This document shows, in pieces, positions 6,959 to 15,379 of a stretch of DNA of 63,429 nucleotides. The notes beneath the pieces were generated by a model. It was not told the origin of the DNA. It worked only from the letters and a program-made list of their open reading frames with translations, and ran no database searches. A program made the translations under genes and the position numbers. Positions within the stretch are counted from its first letter, which is position 1; every line of letters starts with the position of its first letter. This stretch comes from an uncultured Fretibacterium sp. GTDB lineage: Bacteria; Synergistota; Synergistia; Synergistales; Aminobacteriaceae. The stretch spans positions 1 to 63,429 of the forward strand of contig NZ_CAUUWA010000005.1 of the NCBI RefSeq assembly GCF_963548695.1. Reading direction: 5' to 3'.

Positions 6959-9190
6959 TTACTTCTTGGCGACCTTTTTAGCCTTAGCAGGAAGCGCCGC
7001 CCTGTTTCTGGTCTCCTGCTCCTTGTCGTCGTACTGGAACTGGTCGAGCAGCTGCTCCAGACGTGTGACGCCCTCGCTCATACTCTGGGCCTCCTCCGCT
7101 ACATTCTCGCTGGCCGCGGAGGTGTCCGTCGTGGCCCGCTTGATGTTTTCAAGCGTCTGCCCCAGCTCCGAGGTCGCGGAGGTCACCTTTCCGAGGGACT
7201 CGGCCATCTCGCTGCTCGACGCCGCCTGTTCCTCGGCCGCGGCGGCGATGGTCTGCATGTGGCCGCTCAAGGCGTTGACCTCGTCCAATCCCTTCTTCAG
7301 GCTCTCCTGGGCCTCGCCGGACTTCTTCACCGTCTCTCCGAGCAGGGTCTCCAGATCGCGGACGACCGATCCCGCCTTGTCCGAGTCGCTCTGGAGCCCC
7401 GCGATGAGCTTCTGGATCTCCTGGGCCGCGTTGCCTGACTCCTCGGCGAGCTTGCGGACCTCCTCGGCGACGACCGCGAAGCCCCGTCCCGCCTCTCCGG
7501 CCCGGGCGGCCTCGATGGCCGCGTTCAGGGCCAGCAGGTTCGTCTGGTCAGCGATGCCCGTTATCGTGGAGACGAAGCCGGCGATGGACTCCACCGACCC
7601 GTTGACCTTGCGGATGGACTCGCCGCCCACGCGGGAGCGCTCCCCGGCCAAGCGAATCTTCTCCACCGCCTCATCCACCTCCATGGAGGCGGACTGAGTC
7701 AGGTCCGCGGTGCGGGTTGCTATGCCCGCGCCCTCCTCGGCTGAGTTCGCCGTCGAGGAGGCGGCGTGAGAGACCTCCTCGACGCCCGTGTTCGTGCGCG
7801 CCAGAGACTCCGAGTTCTCCTCGGAGAGGCGCGCCACCTCGTCTACGGAGGCCTTGACCTCCTCCATGGAGGCCACCGCCTCCTCCGAGATGGCCGCAAG
7901 GTTCTGCGCGGACTCGGTGAAGCTGTGCGCCTGCTCGTTCAGCTTGCGCAGCATGTCCACGATGCTGTCCTTCAGCTGGGAATAGCTGTGGGTCATGTCA
8001 CCGATCTCATCCTTGTAGTCGTACAGCCAGACCTTGGATTGGTCGGTCGAAAAATCGAGCGTAGCGGCGCGCTTCAGAAGCCCTCCGAAGGCGTTGATGG
8101 GACGCAGGATACGTCCTGTGAGCCAGTAGATGGTCCCGGAGATCAGGAGCAGCCCCACGATAGCGGCCAGGATCGTATTGCGGGTCATCGCGTGGGAGTC
8201 GGCCAACATATCGTCCACCGGAACCAGGGCGCTGACGGAGAGGGTCTGCTTTGTGGGAGGAAGCCGCACCGGGGTGTAGGTCTTCAGGACCTGCCCGCCC
8301 AAGGCCGCGGAGTGCCCGTAGCGGAAATAGTCCCTGCCCTCCTTGATGCTCCGAAGGGTCTCGTCGGCGTTCTCCTGCCCGTGGATGATGTCGCCCAGCT
8401 GTCTGCCGACGTACTCGGGAGTCGTGGAGTGGATGATGAAGCCGTCGTCGTCGATCAGCATGATAGCCGTGCGGTCGCTTATAATCCTGATGGACTTCAG
8501 ACTCTCCTGGATCAGGGTGTAGTCCAGGTCGATGCCCACGACGCCGATAGTTTTTCCGTCGACCTTGATGGGCACGGAGACGGGAGCTATCAGAGCCTTC
8601 GCCCCGTTTTCGTAGGTGAGGTACTCCGGGTCACCGACGGTGGCCTCGCCCGTCCTGAGCGGGACCGTATAGAAGTCCCCGCTGCCGGGAACGTAAATTT
8701 TTTCTGGCGTTACGTCGTTGGTGCGGACGGCCTTGCCGTTCCTCTCCACGAAGGAGGCGGTGAACTGCCCCGTCTTCCCGTACCACTCGTCGCCCGCAAA
8801 ATCGCTGTCCCGTCCGTCGAAGGCGTCGGGCTCGAAGGCCAGCCACATGGAGATGATCTCCGGGCGCTGGAGTGCGCCCGACTCCAGCAGGGTCAGGACG
8901 GTGTTCCGCGAGCTGCCCAGGCTGCTGTCGAGGCGGGGAATAGCTTCCGCGATCGTCGTCAGGATGTTGATGTTGCTCGTGATCGTGTCCGTAACAGTGA
9001 GCGCGGCCACCCTGGACGAGGTCAAGGTAAGTGTCTCAGCGTCATGGGACACCTTGGCCGACGAGGAGACGGCCACATAGAAGGTGACGGCGGAAAAGAT
9101 GACGACGACGACGGACAGGATGTAGAGAAGCATCTTGCTCCTCAGCCGCAGGGCGCCGGGACGCTTGGAATGGCTGTGACGGAACGACAT
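6959..9190 (-). CDS. Methyl-accepting chemotaxis protein with dCache sensor
   Basis: Chemoreceptor of 743 aa. A transmembrane helix near residues 20-40 (LLYILSVVVVIFSAVTFYVAV) is followed by a double-Cache sensor, with hallmark segments DEWYGKTGQ and VVGIDLDYTLI. A second helix lies near 335-355 (ILAAIVGLLLISGTIYWLTG). HAMP and the methylation/signalling coiled coil with the conserved tip IADQTNLLALNAAIEAARAG follow. The C-terminus is lysine-rich (AKAKKVAKK). It is convergent with the previous receptor and shares the signalling half with it, but has a longer and different sensor, so it probably recognises another ligand. The upstream site is weak (GGGGGAATC). Confidence 0.94.
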   Translation of the reverse strand: MSFRHSHSKRPGALRLRSKMLLYILSVVVVIFSAVTFYVAVSSSAKVSHDAETLTLTSSRVAALTVTDTITSNINILTTIAEAIPRLDSSLGSSRNTVLTLLESGALQRPEIISMWLAFEPDAFDGRDSDFAGDEWYGKTGQFTASFVERNGKAVRTNDVTPEKIYVPGSGDFYTVPLRTGEATVGDPEYLTYENGAKALIAPVSVPIKVDGKTIGVVGIDLDYTLIQESLKSIRIISDRTAIMLIDDDGFIIHSTTPEYVGRQLGDIIHGQENADETLRSIKEGRDYFRYGHSAALGGQVLKTYTPVRLPPTKQTLSVSALVPVDDMLADSHAMTRNTILAAIVGLLLISGTIYWLTGRILRPINAFGGLLKRAATLDFSTDQSKVWLYDYKDEIGDMTHSYSQLKDSIVDMLRKLNEQAHSFTESAQNLAAISEEAVASMEEVKASVDEVARLSEENSESLARTNTGVEEVSHAASSTANSAEEGAGIATRTADLTQSASMEVDEAVEKIRLAGERSRVGGESIRKVNGSVESIAGFVSTITGIADQTNLLALNAAIEAARAGEAGRGFAVVAEEVRKLAEESGNAAQEIQKLIAGLQSDSDKAGSVVRDLETLLGETVKKSGEAQESLKKGLDEVNALSGHMQTIAAAAEEQAASSSEMAESLGKVTSATSELGQTLENIKRATTDTSAASENVAEEAQSMSEGVTRLEQLLDQFQYDDKEQETRNRAALPAKAKKVAKK

Positions 9191-9660
9191 GGACGATTCC
9201 CCCTAAATAAAATTGAAAAAAATATGAAACAACGGGCAGGCCCGTTTACCATTGCATGGATTACGTAGGCTTTCTTATTATACACGTTTTCTATCGGGTT
9301 TGCCCGGCGGCGGGACGGTCCCTCTCTGTCAATAGCCCTTATAGAGCGCCTGATCCTCGTTCTGCGGCAGGATATGCTGAAGCAAAATAGCCCCGAAATC
9401 ATACGATCTCCAGACCTCCGCTTACACATCGTCTTCACCCGTTTACTTACGGGCTCCCGCCTCATGGCTTCCCACCCCTTCTTCTCTTCTCCGTCATGAA
9501 ATCAGTATTTCACTTTCCGTGCCTCGAGACAACCAGATAGTCCTGTTCTGGTATTATGAATTTAGAAAGAAAGCTGGGAACGGCTTCGTAGGTCCAATGG
9601 GGGAAGGGGAGTTTCAATTTTGAGGGAATCGATTGTCATCGCCATATCCGTTTCCTTAAA
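9191..9660. other. Non-coding stretch between chemoreceptor and pxpC
   Basis: About 470 bp without a supported gene. On the minus strand a TATAAT hexamer at 9282-9277 lies about 90 bp upstream of the receptor gene and could be its -10 box, but no good -35 is found 16-18 bp upstream. The rest lies downstream of pxpC and shows no clear terminator hairpin. Confidence 0.4.
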
Positions 9661-10776
9661 TTATTCCAATTTTGTATAATCCAGCAGAGGTTGGCCTGCT
9701 GCTTGCGGCAGCCGCTCCCACTCCACCGCGTGAGACACGCCATCCACCGTCAGCCTCATCCGGCCGCACTCACGGGGCAGCCCGCTCCCCGAGGCCGGGG
9801 ACGCCGTGCCGGGACGCGTCCGCCACGCCGCGCGCAGCCGCCGCGCCTCCCCGTAAAACCGTGCCTCGTCCCGAAGCAGTCTCAGGGCCTCGGACACGGA
9901 AACGCGCGCAAAGCGGACCCTCTGTCCCGGAAGCCGCTGTGCCAGGACCGGTACGTCCACGGCGCAGACCGTCGCAATCTTCGTGTAGCCGCCCGTCGTC
10001 TGCCGGTCGGCGAGCATCACGATGGGCTGGCCGTGACCGGGCACCTGGACGCTGCCCAAGGCGACGGCATCCGATACGATATCGGCACCCTCGCGGTGTT
10101 TCACGACCGGCCCCTCCAGACGATACCCCATGCGGTCGGCCGAGGCGGAAACCGTGTACTCCGAGCTCAGGAACGTTTCGATCCCCCCCGGCGTGAAGGC
10201 ATCGTCCTGAGGACCCATCACCACGCGCAGCGGCGCCGAGGCGTCGCGCACCGGACGCAGTCCGACAGGCAGGGCCAGCCCCTCGGAGTCCGCCCAAAGG
10301 ATATCCGGGGCTCCGGTTCGCAGCACGTCCCCGGCCCTCAGGGCCCTTCCCTCATGGCCGCCGAACCGGCCCCGAACGTAGGTGGAGCGGCTTCCCATGA
10401 CCAACGGAACGTCGAAGCCCCCGCTGACGCACAAATACGCCCGAGCCCCCGAAGCCGAAGCGGCAAACGCCAGAGTGTCGCCGGCCGCCACGCGATGGAC
10501 CCGCCAGGTATCGAGCGCCACTCCGTTACGGGTGACGCCGGCGTCGGCGCCGGTGACGGCGACGCACCCCTCCCCCTCCTCGACCCGAAGGACCGGGCCC
10601 AGCACTGTGATCTCGAGGGCCGCAGCCCCTTCGTCGTTGCCCAGCAGGATGTTGCCCAGCCGCAGCGCAGGAGCGTCCATGGCCCCCGCCACGGGGACGC
10701 CCCGAGACTGACAGCCGTACCGACCCAGGTCCTGGACGGTGGTGAACATCCCCGGGCTCCCGACCAACAGGCGCAT
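9661..10776 (-). CDS. pxpC: 5-oxoprolinase subunit C (KipA/PxpC, biotin-dependent carboxylase-like)
   Basis: Subunit of the prokaryotic ATP-dependent 5-oxoprolinase PxpABC, which opens 5-oxo-L-proline (pyroglutamate) to glutamate. The 371-aa frame starts MRLLVGSPGMFTTVQDLGR and contains the family blocks GVPVAGAMD, SRGVPV and HGQPIVMLADRQTTGGYTKIA. Its start overlaps the pxpB stop as TGATG, so the two are coupled. In-frame residues further upstream belong to a pxpB shadow frame. The length matches the KipA family (about 310-370). pxpA is encoded on the other strand at 11789. In Bacillus the homologue KipA opposes the KipI inhibitor of sporulation kinase A, but the metabolic role is the better inference here. 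Confidence 0.92.
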   Translation of the reverse strand: MRLLVGSPGMFTTVQDLGRYGCQSRGVPVAGAMDAPALRLGNILLGNDEGAAALEITVLGPVLRVEEGEGCVAVTGADAGVTRNGVALDTWRVHRVAAGDTLAFAASASGARAYLCVSGGFDVPLVMGSRSTYVRGRFGGHEGRALRAGDVLRTGAPDILWADSEGLALPVGLRPVRDASAPLRVVMGPQDDAFTPGGIETFLSSEYTVSASADRMGYRLEGPVVKHREGADIVSDAVALGSVQVPGHGQPIVMLADRQTTGGYTKIATVCAVDVPVLAQRLPGQRVRFARVSVSEALRLLRDEARFYGEARRLRAAWRTRPGTASPASGSGLPRECGRMRLTVDGVSHAVEWERLPQAAGQPLLDYTKLE

Positions 10777-11516
10777 CACTTCTCCACCTCCCCCACGATG
10801 TCGGGCCTCCAGTCCGGCCGCGCGGCGTCGCGCTCCAGGCGCTCGAAGTCCCCCATGGGGATCGGGACGAAGCGCACCCACATCCCTGCGCTCAGGAAGA
10901 TCGGAACGGGCCGGCCGGAGTCGAAAAGCCGGAGCGGCGTCCGCCCAATCAGGTTCCAGCCTCCGGGGCTGTCGATTGGGTAGATACCCGTCTGCTTCCC
11001 GGCGATCCCCACCGATCCGGCGGGAATCCTCTCCCGCGGTTCCGGCAGCCGCGGGGTCCCGAGCATCGCATCCATCCCCCCGAGGTAGGAAAATCCGGGC
11101 GTGAACCCCAGCATGTAGCAGTAGTATTCGGCCCCGCTGTGGCGACGGACCACCTCATCGGGGGAAAGCTCCGTGTGCTCCGCGACCCGGCCGAGGTCGG
11201 GGGCGAAGTCCCCCTCGTAGCAGACGGGCACGAGGACCCTCCCGCCGCCCGAAGATCCGGCCTCGAGCGGTGCCTCGGACATCTCCAGCAGCAGCCGCTC
11301 GAGCTGGTCCGGGTCCGGCGCGCGGAGCGGGTCGAAACAGACCGCGAGCGAGCGATACGTGGGCACAGCCTCGACGAATCCGGGGAAGGGTGACGCCTCG
11401 ACCCTCTTCCTCAGGGCCTGGACCCGCGCGTTCACGCCCAGGTCGATGGCGCTGCCGAACTCGACGACAAGACAACTTTCCCCCGCATGAAGGATGCGCG
11501 GAAAAGAAATTTTCAT
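10776..11516 (-). CDS. pxpB: 5-oxoprolinase subunit B (KipI/PxpB)
   Basis: Second subunit of 5-oxoprolinase, 246 aa. Diagnostic family segments are visible: VPVCYEGDFAPDL near the middle and YCYMLGFTPGFSYLGGM, then PRLPEPRERIPAGSVGIAG and YPIDSPGGWNLIGRTPLRLFD near the end. The ATG at 11516 follows AGGAGG by eight bases and is preferred over a start 24 bp upstream that lies before the site. It is coupled to pxpC. It is divergently oriented from pxpA across a 272-bp region that should hold both promoters. Confidence 0.93.
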   Translation of the reverse strand: MKISFPRILHAGESCLVVEFGSAIDLGVNARVQALRKRVEASPFPGFVEAVPTYRSLAVCFDPLRAPDPDQLERLLLEMSEAPLEAGSSGGGRVLVPVCYEGDFAPDLGRVAEHTELSPDEVVRRHSGAEYYCYMLGFTPGFSYLGGMDAMLGTPRLPEPRERIPAGSVGIAGKQTGIYPIDSPGGWNLIGRTPLRLFDSGRPVPIFLSAGMWVRFVPIPMGDFERLERDAARPDWRPDIVGEVEK

Positions 11517-11788
11517 ACGGGATTCCTCCTCTCGCCCCAATCAGGGCCAAGGCTGGGCTCCAGACAAGCCCGACGCCCCCTCCACGGGGCCGACGCCGGG
11601 ACGAAGGAAAACGAGGAAAACATGGCAGGAACTTCACCCGGCCCACGACGCGAGATCGCGGTCTGGACTCACTGGACTAATTATAACGCTTGACTTTCGC
11701 CGCAAAAGTTCCTACCCTGTACCCAATCCGGGGAATCGGCCGGCAACTTTTTTCATATGTATAAACAAAAAGGAGGCATTTCCTTGCG

Positions 11789-12577
11789 ATGGGATCCACG
11801 GACCTGAACGACGTCGATCTGTGCATCGACCTGAACAGCGATTTGGGAGAGAGCTTCGGGGACTGGAGGATGGGGATGGACGAGGAGGTGATGAGGTCCA
11901 TCACCTCCTCGAACGTGGCCTGTGGATGGCATGCCGGCGACCCCGTGGTGATGCTCGGGACCGTCCGTGCAGCCAAGGCCGCGGGCGTGGCCGTCGGCGC
12001 CCACCCCGGCTATCCCGACCTGATGGGGTTCGGGCGGCGCGGCATGGCCTGTACGCCGGACGAGCTCTATGCCTACACGCTCTATCAGGCGGGCGCGCTC
12101 GCCGCCGTCTGCCGCTCCGAGGGGATCGAGCTCCAGCACGTGAAGCCGCATGGGGCGATGTACAACCAGGCGGCCAAAGACCCCCGGATGGCGGAGGCCA
12201 TCGCCCGCGCCGTGCGCGCGCTGGGGGAGGGCGTCATGTTGATGGGGTTGGCGGGCTCCGCCTTCGAGGCCGCCTCGGCCGATGCGGGCGTCCCCTTCGC
12301 CGCGGAGGCCTTCGTCGACCGCGGCTACATGCCCGACGGCTCCCTGGTTCCACGCGGCAGGCGGGGGGCCTTCATCCACGATCCCGAGGAGGCCGCAGCC
12401 CGCATGGTGAGGCTGGTCAAGGAGGGGGTCGTGACGGCGGCCGACGGCAGTGAACTTCGCCTGAAGGCTCATTCCATCTGCGTGCACGGGGACAACCCCG
12501 ACGCCGTCGGTATGGCCCGGACGGTGCGCGCAACGCTGGAGAGGGAGGGCATCGCGGTCAGGCCGCTGCGCGGCTGA
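11789..12577 (+). CDS. pxpA: 5-oxoprolinase subunit A (LamB/YcsF family, PxpA)
   Basis: Third subunit of the PxpABC 5-oxoprolinase (262 aa, normal length). The start DLNSDLGESFGDWRMG, the ACGWHAGDP block with its metal-type His, the GAHPGYPDLMGFGRR motif, HVKPHGAMYN and the closing SICVHGDNPDAV are all classic YcsF features. AGGAGG lies 12 bases before the ATG, slightly long spacing. Splitting pxpA from pxpBC on the opposite strand is less common than the usual co-directional order, but all three share one intergenic region and are likely co-regulated. Confidence 0.95.
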   Translation: MGSTDLNDVDLCIDLNSDLGESFGDWRMGMDEEVMRSITSSNVACGWHAGDPVVMLGTVRAAKAAGVAVGAHPGYPDLMGFGRRGMACTPDELYAYTLYQAGALAAVCRSEGIELQHVKPHGAMYNQAAKDPRMAEAIARAVRALGEGVMLMGLAGSAFEAASADAGVPFAAEAFVDRGYMPDGSLVPRGRRGAFIHDPEEAAARMVRLVKEGVVTAADGSELRLKAHSICVHGDNPDAVGMARTVRATLEREGIAVRPLRG

Positions 12578-12584
12578 GTTCAGA

Positions 12585-13370
12585 TCAGGGCTTCCCTGGG
12601 GACCGCTCCAGGTTTTCTCCATAAAAGCCGTGTTGCCGAACAGCCATATCGAAGAGCTCGTCCATCATCGAGTCGGCGACCGCCGTCTCGTAAAAACTTG
12701 CCATGGAGTGCAGAAATTCACGGGTTGGCCCCTCGATGACAACCGCCGGGTATCCATGCGACAACAGGACGGCATTCATGCACAGCGCCGCGGTGCGCTT
12801 GTTCGCGTTCTCAAACGGCTGGACTCGAGACAGGAAAAGAAACGTCGCAAACGCACGTTCCGGAATGGAGAGAGCGCCGCTATTGAGAAAATCGAGTCCC
12901 TGCTCCAATATCCCGGGGAACTGGCTGTACGGCGGGGGAACGTAGCTGCTCTCCTCAATACGGACGGGGATCCGGCGCAGCCCGCTGGGATGCCGTACCT
13001 CGTCCCGAGCCAGGATTCCGTGCAGCCTGCTTATCAGATCAAGATCGAGCGAGAAGGCGGAGGTTCCACGGCCTTTCAAGCGCTCGAACAGGTAGCGGGA
13101 CGCCTGTCCGTAATTTTCCACCGTTCGGATGGCCATCGTCGGCATATCCGCGATGCCGCGCCCGTACTCGATGATGACCTTGGCGTCGAGCTCCGACGTC
13201 TCGATGTTCTCGAAGGTCCGCAGCGTCGAAGCGACATACGAAGGAATCTCCCGGACAAACGCATAGAGGGCGTCCTGACGGTCAGCAAACGGATGCAGCA
13301 TCCCCGCCTTTTCAGGATTCCCATGCCAGGTAAATCCCAACGAGACCCTTCGTGCAAACAGGTCCTCCAT
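12585..13370 (-). CDS. Fic/DOC-fold protein with altered catalytic motif
   Basis: 261-aa Fic-family protein; active members transfer AMP or related groups to target proteins. The core helix region reads LFLSRVQPFENANKRTAALC, which aligns with the Fic motif HPFx(D/E)GNGRxxR. The catalytic His is replaced by Gln184, and the acidic residue and Gly are Asn and Ala, while the Phe, Asn and Arg are kept. A hydrophobic N-terminal half (DAKVIIEYG) sits where Fic proteins carry their inhibitory helix, but I cannot confirm an inhibitor motif. The ATG at 13370 follows GGAGG by five bases. It is convergent with pxpA (7 bp apart) and separates it from the DUF1445 gene. Confidence 0.82.
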   Translation of the reverse strand: MEDLFARRVSLGFTWHGNPEKAGMLHPFADRQDALYAFVREIPSYVASTLRTFENIETSELDAKVIIEYGRGIADMPTMAIRTVENYGQASRYLFERLKGRGTSAFSLDLDLISRLHGILARDEVRHPSGLRRIPVRIEESSYVPPPYSQFPGILEQGLDFLNSGALSIPERAFATFLFLSRVQPFENANKRTAALCMNAVLLSHGYPAVVIEGPTREFLHSMASFYETAVADSMMDELFDMAVRQHGFYGENLERSPGKP

Positions 13371-13554
13371 GCTATCCTCCCTCACGCTTTCTGACACAAA
13401 CCGACACAAGACTTCGGAACCCGAGCTGTTTCATTATACCGTTCCCTGAAAGAGCGAAAGGGACGGGGGCAAGCGGGAAGAGCGGACGATGCGGGACACG
13501 CCGATCCAGACAATGAGCAAAACACGACCAAAACACAAGAGGAGGACTTTTACC

Positions 13555-14355
13555 ATGGCCAAGATGAGCGACTACGCAAACTACAGTCCGCAGGATGTGC
13601 GCCGGATGATCCGAGAGGGGAAATGGGACCGCCCCACCTCCGGCATGTGTGCGGGCCACGTGCAGGCCAACCTGGTGGTTCTGCCCAAGGACCTGGCCTA
13701 TGACTTCCTGGTGTTCGCCCAGCGCAACCCCAAGCCCTGTCCCATTCTGGACGTAACGGAGCCGGGGGACACCGAGCCTCGCCTGGTGGCGCCGGGCGCG
13801 AACATCGCGACGGACATCCCGCGCTACCGTGTCTGGAAGGGCGGGGAATGCGTCGACCAGCCGACGGACGTCAGGCGCTACTGGAGGGACGACCTCGTCG
13901 CCTTTCTTCTGGGCTGCTCCTTTTCCTTCGAGGGCGCGCTGCTCCAGTCCCATATCGGTGTCCGGCACATCGAGTGCGACTGTAACGTCCCCATGTTCGT
14001 CACCAACATCCCCTGTCACCCCGCGGGCCGACTGAGGGGCCCGATGGTCGTCTCCATGCGGCCGATCCCCGCGCCCCTGGTGTCGAGGGCGGTGCTCTGC
14101 ACGGGACGGTTCCCGTCGGTGCACGGCGCTCCGGTCCACGTGGGGGACCCGGGGGCCATCGGCATCGAGGACATCGGCAAGCCCGACTTCGGCGACCCCG
14201 TGGAGATTCGTCCCGGTGAACTCCCCGTCTTCTGGGCCTGCGGCGTCACGCCCCAGGCGGCGATCATGGCGGTGAAGCCGGAGTTCGCCATTACGCACTC
14301 CCCGGGCTGCATGTTCATCGCCGACCCGCTGGACAGCGACTATGCGGTGTTCTGA
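13555..14355 (+). CDS. DUF1445 protein (YcsI-like putative hydro-lyase/D-glutamate cyclase family)
   Basis: 266-aa protein of the DUF1445 family. The start PQDVRRMIREGKWDRPTSG with CAGHVQANLVVLP, the block DIPRYRVWKGG, the FLLGCSFSFEGALL segment and the ending HSPGCMFIADPLDSDY are typical. The family includes YcsI, encoded with YcsF/KipI/KipA in Bacillus, and the DUF1445 part of mitochondrial D-glutamate cyclase, which hydrolyses 5-oxo-D-proline. With pxpABC next door, a role in handling 5-oxoproline or its D-form is a reasonable inference but not shown. The ATG follows AGGAGG by nine bases. The fic gene on the other strand lies between it and pxpA. Confidence 0.88.
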   Translation: MAKMSDYANYSPQDVRRMIREGKWDRPTSGMCAGHVQANLVVLPKDLAYDFLVFAQRNPKPCPILDVTEPGDTEPRLVAPGANIATDIPRYRVWKGGECVDQPTDVRRYWRDDLVAFLLGCSFSFEGALLQSHIGVRHIECDCNVPMFVTNIPCHPAGRLRGPMVVSMRPIPAPLVSRAVLCTGRFPSVHGAPVHVGDPGAIGIEDIGKPDFGDPVEIRPGELPVFWACGVTPQAAIMAVKPEFAITHSPGCMFIADPLDSDYAVF

Positions 14356-14411
14356 GGACACCAAAAAGCGATTAAAGATTTAAATTAAAACTGACCTTTA
14401 CTAAAAATTTA

Positions 14412-14435
14412 CAGGGCGCGAAGCCTCGCGCCCTG
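14412..14435 (-). terminator. Hairpin terminator on the minus strand next to the panB fragment
   Basis: A perfect 10-bp stem (14412-14421 with 14426-14435) and 4-nt loop, followed on the minus strand by a T-rich run (TAAATTTTTAG). It would end minus-strand transcription coming through the panB fragment. It also lies 56 bp after the plus-strand DUF1445 gene, but lacks a T-run in that direction. Confidence 0.6.
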
Positions 14436-14451
14436 AGGAAAAGCTCCGAGA

Positions 14452-14555
14452 ATCGTCACGGGGATCGTGCCCGGGTAGCCCGGCACCACCATGCCCAGGG
14501 AGTCGCCCACCAGGATCATGTCCAGCCCCGCCGTCTCTGCGAACATCGCCGTCGG
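14452..14555 (-). pseudogene. Copied fragment of panB (N-terminal region)
   Basis: 104 bp nearly identical (100 matches by eye) to 22072-22175 inside the intact panB at 21399-22259. It encodes the same residues, FPTAMFAETAGLDMILVGDS and onward to about PGTIPVT, then departs into unrelated sequence and stops. It has no proper start and under one fifth of the gene, so it cannot make a working enzyme. The high identity points to a recent duplication within this genome. It lies antisense to, and just upstream of, the promoter of the gntR-fusion module. Confidence 0.85.
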
Positions 14556-14582
14556 AAAAACGACATTGAAATGAAATATTGC

Positions 14583-14611
14583 TTGACAGGCATTCCACCT
14601 CGGGTTAAACT
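14583..14611 (+). promoter_or_regulatory. Probable sigma-70 promoter of the gntR-fusion operon
   Basis: A perfect TTGACA at 14583-14588 is followed after 17 bp by TAAACT at 14606-14611 (four of six consensus bases). It lies about 50 bp before the GTG start of gntR, and its -10 falls inside the large palindrome, so binding there would block transcription. Confidence 0.6.
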
Positions 14612-14659
14612 TCAGATATCGTATCCGATACGATATCTGAAGTTTAACCCGAGGTGGAA
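14593..14659. promoter_or_regulatory. 67-bp near-perfect palindrome (33-bp arms), candidate GntR operator/leader hairpin
   Basis: Arms 14593-14625 and 14627-14659 are perfect inverted repeats around a single central base. The core ATCGTATCCGATACGAT resembles a two-half-site operator for a FadR/FCD-type GntR dimer. The left arm overlaps the -10 box and the right arm contains the GAGGTGG ribosome-binding site of gntR, only 2 bp before its GTG start. It could act as DNA operator, as an RNA hairpin hiding the ribosome-binding site, or both. The perfect symmetry was read base by base; the function is inferred. Confidence 0.75.
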
Positions 14660-14661
14660 AA

Positions 14662-15351
14662 GTGGAAATACCGAGTGTAGGAGAGATTATCTGCAACGAG
14701 ATAAGGCAGAGAATTTTTGACGGACAGTATGCTTCTGGTGATCGCATCAATGTCGATGAACTTGCCAGGAAGCTGAACATCAGCAAGACCCCCGTAAGAG
14801 AGGCCCTTGGCCGATTGGAAAGTGAGGGGCTCGTTTCCTTCAAGCCGCGTATGGGATGGCGGGTCAGTTCTCTTTCGATGGAGGAGTTTGTGGATTTTCT
14901 GGAGCTGCAATGCGCGCTTCGCTATTTCATATCGGATTCGCTCGGACCTTTTCTCGATAAGATCGATTTCGGCCTTCTGCACTCCATCAACAAAAAACTG
15001 CCTCAGTTGGTGGCCGAGCACAAGTATCACGAACTGATTCATCAGAATGATCTTTTTCATATCACGATTTTTTCTGCGCATTCAAACCGCCTTATTCTGC
15101 GTCGTTTAGAGGAGATCGACGGGATTATCCGCCTGCAGCGGGTCCGTTTTTTTGAGCAGGAACGTATCCGGTTTCCCCTGTTGGCCGATAACGCGTTTGT
15201 TCAACATCAAGAAATTATCAAGGCATTGGAGAGTCGGGATCCTGAAAGAATTTCCAGGGTCTCCAGAGAACACCACGAATCCGTTCTCGATGCGTTCAAA
15301 TGTATGTCTCGGGAGACATCGGAAAAAACGGAAAAACACGTCTTAGACTGA
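14662..15351 (+). CDS. GntR-family (FCD subfamily) transcriptional regulator
   Basis: DNA-binding regulator of 229 aa. The N-terminal winged helix (SGDRINVDELARKLNISKTP with PVREALGRLESEGLV) is typical GntR, and the all-helical C-terminal FCD ligand-binding half has spaced His residues (HQNDLFHITIF, REHHES). The GTG start has GAGGTGG just upstream, inside the palindrome. It is the first gene of a plus-strand set with the fusion protein 28 bp downstream, the DRE-TIM enzyme and the NSS symporter, and is very likely their autoregulated controller. FCD members usually sense organic or amino acids. Confidence 0.93.
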   Translation: MEIPSVGEIICNEIRQRIFDGQYASGDRINVDELARKLNISKTPVREALGRLESEGLVSFKPRMGWRVSSLSMEEFVDFLELQCALRYFISDSLGPFLDKIDFGLLHSINKKLPQLVAEHKYHELIHQNDLFHITIFSAHSNRLILRRLEEIDGIIRLQRVRFFEQERIRFPLLADNAFVQHQEIIKALESRDPERISRVSREHHESVLDAFKCMSRETSEKTEKHVLD

Positions 15352-15379
15352 TTAGGACTGTTGGGAAGGAGGTCATTTC

